Shown: positions 11,590 to 19,019 of the stretch, in pieces
Layout of the letters: every line of letters starts with the position of its first letter
How positions within the stretch are numbered: the stretch's first letter is position 1
From: Chromera velia
Lineage: Eukaryota; Sar; Chromeraceae
Length of the DNA stretch: 20,000 nucleotides
Direction: 5' to 3'
NCBI GenBank assembly: GCA_018398765.1
Contig: JAHBMJ010000330.1
Location: forward strand, 5,001-25,000
The notes under the pieces: generated by a model
What the model saw: only the letters and a program-made list of their open reading frames with translations
Databases searched by the model: none
Told to the model about the DNA's origin: nothing
Program-made: the position numbers and the translations under genes

Positions 11590-13820
11590 AAGCCTCGCAG
11601 GGCAGAATACGCCCCACTAGTAATACTCAAAACTTTCGGAGCCAGAGAAGCGTTCTGAGATGCTGTCAGAAGGGGTCCCGCCCATACACCTGTCATTCCG
11701 TCCGAGTCCCCAATTTAGTGCCAAGAAAACTTGCTTGCACGACCATGCACGTGGATTTCCTCCGACGCCCACCTGCGGAGGTCCACCTCTCGTTCTGTAC
11801 GTCCAGTTGCACGCATACCTCTGTCCACGTCCCTCCCGTATCTCCCAACGCGTAGGTCTCCCTATTGGCCTCCAGAAGCTCTTGTCGGAATTTCAGGTTG
11901 TCTGCAGAGAGAGAGATGTCTTCGTTCGTTTAATTCGAAGGAAGGGAGTTCGCCTTCGAAAGTGACTAAGTAGTACACTTTCTTCGCACTCGCATCTATA
12001 GAGTCAACTCGATCCGCTTTTTCACTTTTGCTTCGACTTGCACATTTTCCTACCCATCTCCTCTTTATCTGTCTTATTTCTCATATCTTCTCTATCTGCA
12101 TGGACACAAGAGCAGACCAGGAAGGAATTTGGAGACGATTCACATGATCTCCTAACCCTTTGTGAAGTTCCTGTAAAAATGAAAGAGAAGCCACGACAGA
12201 CACTGACACACAATCACAGGAACTTACCAGCCGAGGGTGCCGGCAAGGTGATGCTGACACGGGTCCCCGAGCTGGTCAGACGTCGTCTCTTTCGGCTGCT
12301 TTGCTCCTCAAATTGAATTGTCCCCTCTTCCTCTTCCCCGAAGTCTCCCTCGTTCTTTCTTTCTCCCTTCCTGTCCCCTCCCTCTGAAGTCTTTTCAGCT
12401 AGGCCCTTCAGGTTGACATTCTCTCGCAGATTTGATTCCCCCTCTTCTGCCTCTCTAGTTCCCTTTGTGCCTGTGCCTGTGTCCTCGAGGTCTAGTCTCC
12501 GTAGGGGCGACCGGCCGTCTCCGTAGTAGGACCGAGTTGTTGACTCTATGGGCACACGGCTGGCAGCAATCATCTCGCTATTCTGACGACCCTCTGCATT
12601 TCATTTTTATTCACAATCCACTCGTTTGTATAGTCATAGACTTCTCCTCAAGCTCCAGGACAAACCGCTGTCTTTCGAAACTTTCACAAGAGAGCTAAGG
12701 GGAAAAGGCACAAAGGAATTAACAGAATAGGACCTTCGCATCAAGAAGGAGATACAGGACGACGAGAGAAAACGGTAAGCATATACAGTCACGTCGGGGC
12801 TCTCGTCGAATCAACGCACAAAAGTGCACAAGCAGCCCTGCCGAATGTGTCCTTTTGCATGAGAAGATCAGACCCGCATCTACTCCATACTTTCCCTCTT
12901 TCTTTCTTTCTTTCTTTTACATTGGTTGTTCTTCTCCTGTAAGCAAACTCACGGGTTCGGAAGAAGTTCATATCCTTCTGCACATTTAAAGTAGAGTCCT
13001 CAGAGAGAATGAAGCTGCCTGTGGTCGTGCGTGTGCCTGCAGGTGTCTTAATTCACACGTTCAGAAAGGAGTAGATATAGGTTCAAAGGTGCACACGCGT
13101 ATGCAGATAGACGCATCAACACGGATCTTGTACGTCTGTACTTCGGGGAAACAAAAGTCTTGCGGGTTGAGTTCCGACACCCTCAGCACGTCTCTCAAAA
13201 ACATTATTCTTATGCAGCCTGTAGGACCACTTTAGGTGAATTCAGCTCAGATTGATTTCAATATTCTGTAATGATACAGATTGTTTGACGGGGCTTTTCA
13301 GTTCCGCTCTCTCATTGTTTTCCTCGATGAAGGTCTATGGAGAAAGAGCCCGGCAGCATGCCAGCCGGCAAGATTCAGGAAACGTAGAACAAAATGAAGA
13401 AGCGATCAGAACGGAATGCGACAAAATGGGTGAGTAGAAGAACGCACAAAAAGTGACCGAATGACCAAAGGGCCCCGGTCCAAAAGCCAATTATGAACGA
13501 CAAAATTGATGTTCAGGTCAGAGCAGAGGATGGAAGGGAGAAAGCACAGGCCGGCAGGAGGACGCGGACTCGGTGATCCATCAGCACACAATTGCATGAC
13601 AGGCAGGCAGAGAGACACGACATGCATGCACCCACCCGCAAAAGGGTTCGGGTTCAGTTCCGATTCCAGCAGCTGCATCACTCTGTCCGCAAGCGACGAG
13701 GAGGGAATAACACCCATGGCCCCCACCAGGGACTTCCAACTATCAGAGGAGCTGGACGCTGAAGGCGAGCCTGCACACAAACAAAGCGACGCAGAGACAG
13801 AGAGGCAGACATGCAAGCAC

Positions 13821-13851
<31 letters not shown>

Positions 13852-15584
13852 AACAAACGGAGAGAGAGGGAGAGAGAGAGAGATCTACTGTAACTGCCGA
13901 AAGAGAATACCTGAAGACAATACTTGGGGCCGCTTAGACACAAGCAGCTTCAACAGCTAGACTGAACGACTGTCCGTCTTTATCGGTGCCGGTTTGAATT
14001 TGTTCTGTCAGAGCTTAGCGTCCTTCCTTCCGTGATTCAATTCGTCGAGAGCCATTTTCCTCCATTTATCCCAACTACGTAAGCGAATGACTGACTGACT
14101 GACTGACTGACTGACTGACTGACTGGCTGACTGACTGACTGGCTGACCGGTTTCTTCGGTTGTTGGTATGACCATACACATTGCTGCGGTTGCAGAATCT
14201 GCACAAATTTCCTCCACGTCCGCAGAGCTTGTCTTGATTGTCAGAGTGATACCCCCGTTGACAAGCTGAACCGACTCTCCCGTCGATAGAGTTTCTGCGA
14301 TTTTGTCTCCTGCATCGTCATCAGTTGGGGGCGGGCAGATGGGAGCTAGGGATGCAAAAGCAGGATTGAAAATGTATGGCTGAAGGATGCATGGCTTCAA
14401 CACTACCTCGATTCGTTCACTCATGGTCTCCCTCAAAGGTCGGGAGAGTACAAACGGGTTCTCCATTTCCTTTCATCGGCCTTTCTAATCTCAGCCCTCA
14501 CCCCATTAGTGCACCGACCTACCTGCAGTGCTGATTGAGTTCAGGAGACCCCTTGTATCTGTCACGCCACTTGAGAGCAGACTTCCCACATTTCCTATGA
14601 TCGATGTTCCTGCAGTTGCGTGGAGATACACACACACGGATTGCTCGGGATACATACAACATGGGCAGTATCCAAATGACTGTCCTGCGGTCAAAACTTG
14701 GGACTGCGTGTGTAACTGAGAAACTTTTGAGAAGAGAACGCATATTCCGACGGACTCCCTCCTCGAAGTGCCTGCAGGTATTTGATGCGGCATGTGTGTA
14801 CCCAAGTAAAGCAGACAACAACAAAGAAAGTTCGATCTGCAGACCTGCAGTTGTGAATGCCGATTTCTTCGTCGCGCTGTCCGCATTCGCCAAGCACGCA
14901 TCCAACTTGTCGTTCAGGTCTTCGGTGGCCCCGCTTGTCTGCGTTTCAGCAATTACAGGCATCAGTGCGATATGAAAAACTGGGACACACAGCTCGTTAC
15001 GCCAAAGTTTGTTTGCGCTACTCCTCAGTTCTCGCACCACAGAGATATTTCCACGAGGCTGAGTATTTTGCGTCAATTGAGGCGCTTTCTTTCGATGCAT
15101 GAACACTTTTTATGACATTTCTTCTTAGACTCTGCGTCCACTTTCTGGTTGCAATCTGCTTGTGTGCACCAACACAGAGAGAGCAATGAGCGAAGCAAGC
15201 CCCAGGCCCGTTACATCAAAAAGCGCTCAAAAGAGACATTCAGGGGGTCAACAGAAAAAGAGACACAAGGTGGGTAGGCAAACAGGCAAGCGCCTCTGCG
15301 TTAGGATATATTGCAGGCGCAAAAAAAGAGGAAGACACGGAAAAACACGCAAATGCAGATAAGAAAAGCATCACAAAACCAATCACTTTACAAAGAGCTA
15401 ACGATCAAACCAAGACACTGACCAGGGACTCGCGGTCTGGATTTGAGGGGTTGTTCTCGTACCACGTGCTGATGTCCGCCAGCTCTTGGGCGTACCTTGT
15501 ATTCAACTGTAGAGTACATACACACACACATACACACGCACACACACACACACATACACACGCACATACACACGCACATACACA

Positions 15585-15629
<45 letters not shown>

Positions 15630-15647
15630 ACACACACATACATATAC

Positions 15648-15686
<39 letters not shown>

Positions 15687-15706
15687 TACACACACACATA
15701 CACACG

Positions 15707-15746
<40 letters not shown>

Positions 15747-18700
15747 TACACACGCACACACACATACACAGGGGGGGTATTCACGTGTTGGTGCATGTAC
15801 AAGAGAAGAGGTACGTGTGTTTTGTTCGCGCACTATAATTGCATCCTATTCTTCGCTATCTGCACAAATTTGCCAAGCGCACAGCGGCTGAAAAAACGGA
15901 TGACTAACGGGCAGAGTGCAAGTGCATAGCCTCGAGCATATTTCTTTTATATGTTGTGCAGGTACATTTCAATGCAGATGTACACGGCAGGACAACTGAC
16001 GTCCGTCTCGTGGACCGGGTCCCTTGTGTCGCAGATGTCGTCGACCTGCGAGATCGATATATCGTGAGTGATTGAAGCATGAGCATGGACACAGGCAGGC
16101 GGCTGGCTTCAAGCCACCCTGATGGATGGATGAATGGATACCCTCGTGCAGTTGTGTGTCTCGTTTTGTTTTCTTTCAGAAGAGTGATTGATTCGCTTCA
16201 ACTTGGAGAGGGAGTGTTGTTGAAAGTGGACTGGCTGGACCACATCTCTGCTGGGTGGATAGCTTTTGGAAGCAAAGGTTTGTCGATTGAATGGATTAAG
16301 GAAGCAGAGAAAGAAGGAAGACTGCACGAAGAAAAGAGCAAGAAAAACAGGAAGGCTTGATCATGAGGATGAATACGTGAAGGTAAGACTGCAGAAAATG
16401 ATGGGCGCTCACGAGACCATCAGACGCATCGCCACACCAGTGTCCATTCACACATTGTGCATCCATCCGGAACGAGCGGGAAAGAAGATGATCGAGAGAA
16501 AGAGACGAGAAGTAAAATGCGAACCTGGGGTCCATCGAAGATCCAAGTGCACTCATTTACTTTCATACAGAATTCTCTATGAAAGAAAAAAAAAATGCGA
16601 ACCTGGGGTCCATCGAAGATCCAAGTGCACTCATTTACTTTCATACAGATTTCTCCATGAAAGAAAAAAAAATGCGAACCTGGGGTCCATCGAAGATCCA
16701 AGTGCACTCAACCCCGTCACCCTCGGCAAAACCTGAGTTGCACTGGCAAAGAAATGATCCCACCTGAAAGCAAGTAAGTGAAACAAGTATGATTAAAGCA
16801 GGCATACCTACCGAATCATGACCTATAAACTGTACACACGGATAGCTGGGTAATGTGTGGAAGCAGCTCTTTTTTTGACCACTTCAATGAATGTGTATGT
16901 GCTGTGCGCGATCAAAGACGTAGATCGTTTCCAGATGCACGAGGGTCCCGCGGGGGGGTTCCTCGATCCCACTTGGAGGCCAGCAAGATTGCCAAGTCGT
17001 GGCGTGGCCTTCATTCACCCCCTTAAAACATATCCTTCATTTGCCTTATTTTCAAAAACCTGAGAATTTTTCTGGCACCACGTGATTCTAATTCGCCCAC
17101 TTCACGACACAGACCTGATCGAGGCATGTTGCAAAATCGTGGCAGTTGTCCTGTTGCTTGGAGTCTGTGCACTCGTTCACGTTGCTGCAGGTCACTCCAG
17201 TCCCAGCAAATCCTGCAATGCAGCTACAGGAGAAGCTGCCTGTTGTATTCGTACAGGTAGCGTTGGCGTGGCAGTCGTGAGTCGAGTTTGAACACTCGTC
17301 GATATCCGCGCAGGTGATGCCGTCTCCCGACCATCCCGCATTACACGCGCACGTGAAACTTCCGTTGGTGTTCGTGCAGGTACCGTTCCCGTGGCAATTG
17401 TCCATGGACGTCGCGCACTCATCGATGTCTGTGCAGTTCACCCCTGAGGCTGAGGATCCGATCCCGTCCTGCCACCCTGTCAGACACGCGCAGGTGAAGG
17501 AACCCACCTGCATGCACGAAAACAGCAAGAGAGCTGTGAGGTCCGGAGACAATTCATTCAACTTCCTCTCGGTATTGCAGCTCCAGCGGAACGCGGGGGC
17601 CTATCAGTGACTGTCTTCAGAAAGACAGCGGCAAAGAAAAGTCAGCGACAACGATAGAAACAGATTCAAGAAGAAAAACAAAAGAGCGGAGCAAAGATTG
17701 GAGGAGAGAAGATGCGCACTCACTCTAGCGACATCCAGGCGCCTGGCTCACTGTGGTTGCTGGCATGCAAGAAGGTCTGTTGGCAGAATGTGTCGCTGTG
17801 GTTGATGCATTAATGCGTTCGTAGAATGTGAGGAAGTATGAAGAGAAGCATTCGTACAGTCGTGAGGGAGGCACTCACTGCAGCTGCAGCTTACCCACCG
17901 TGTTCGAGCAGGAGGCTCCAGGGTCGTGGCAGTTGTCGAGGGCTTGAGCACACTCGTCGGTCTCTGAGCACGATACGCCGTCTCCATTGTACCCGAAGTT
18001 GCACTCGCATGTAAAGGATGTCTTGACGTAAGTGCACGTGGCGTCCGCGTGGCAGTTGTGTGTGTTCAGCCCTGTCGAGCAGCTGTCTGCAAAAGATCGA
18101 CAATCATGCGCATGCATGCAGTCTGACACAAATTTGAACTTTGAGAAACGAAGAACTGAATACGGGCATCCCCCCGTATGGATCCGCACTAGATCACGCA
18201 ATTTTTAGATGCAGGCCAGACCCATGCAGCACTTCCAGAGAGACGCTTACCCGGCCGGCCGTGTCTGCTTGACGACTTGTTTGAAAGACCGAAAGATGGG
18301 ACGGTCAATCGCAGACACAGCAAATGTATGCAGAGCAAGAAAAAGCAAATGGAAAAAAGAATATTGTTGCAAAGAGGATATCAGTCGAATCCCAATTTGA
18401 AAGACTTTTGCACTGTTCCGAAAACAGGAATTGTGGGCTGAGTTGTAGAGGAACAAAGAAAAAAGTACTCCCACTGCGCCAGGGGTTCAGGATCGGACAA
18501 AAAGGCAGTGGCGCAATCGGAAGAGAAGAAGCTAGGAGAGAGGGGTCCGCACCGATACACATGTTAGCGCGTGCCTGTGCAGGAGGTCGGAGGTATACAC
18601 ATTAGAGCAGGACGACTGACCGAGCTGGTTTTCTGAAACGTACAGCACGAAGTCCCATATGCAGTTCTCCACATAATCGGCGGTCAACTCTGGTGTATTG

Positions 18701-18789
18701 CTGCTTCTCTCATATACCTGCACGTCGCTTGCGAATCTATTGTCACCGACCGCTGCGCACCAAATAATGTCTTCGGTTCCACCTGACTG

Positions 18790-18829
<40 letters not shown>

Positions 18830-18968
18830 ACCCACCCACACACACACACATACACAGAGAGAGCGAGAGAGAGAGAGAGAGAGATGACACATACACGCTA
18901 GATATACACACATACACACCTGCACATATTCACGGACTGACACATGCACCCAGCCTTTCCTCTCCCCC

Positions 18969-19019
<51 letters not shown>

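Noticed and set aside
14519..15106. A 195-codon minus-strand frame as a single exon
   Set aside because: Acceptors and donors at 14938/14845 and 14609/14523 cut it into two short in-phase exons; the rest reads like intron.
15405..15891. Cys-Val and His-Thr repeat proteins on both strands
   Set aside because: They are translations of a CA microsatellite; only the last 28 codons before 15423 on the minus strand form a real exon.
16079..16360. Plus-strand 93-codon frame with a globular-looking stretch
   Set aside because: It lies inside intron 5 on the opposite strand, has no recognisable family and no splice or promoter support. It could be revisited with transcripts.
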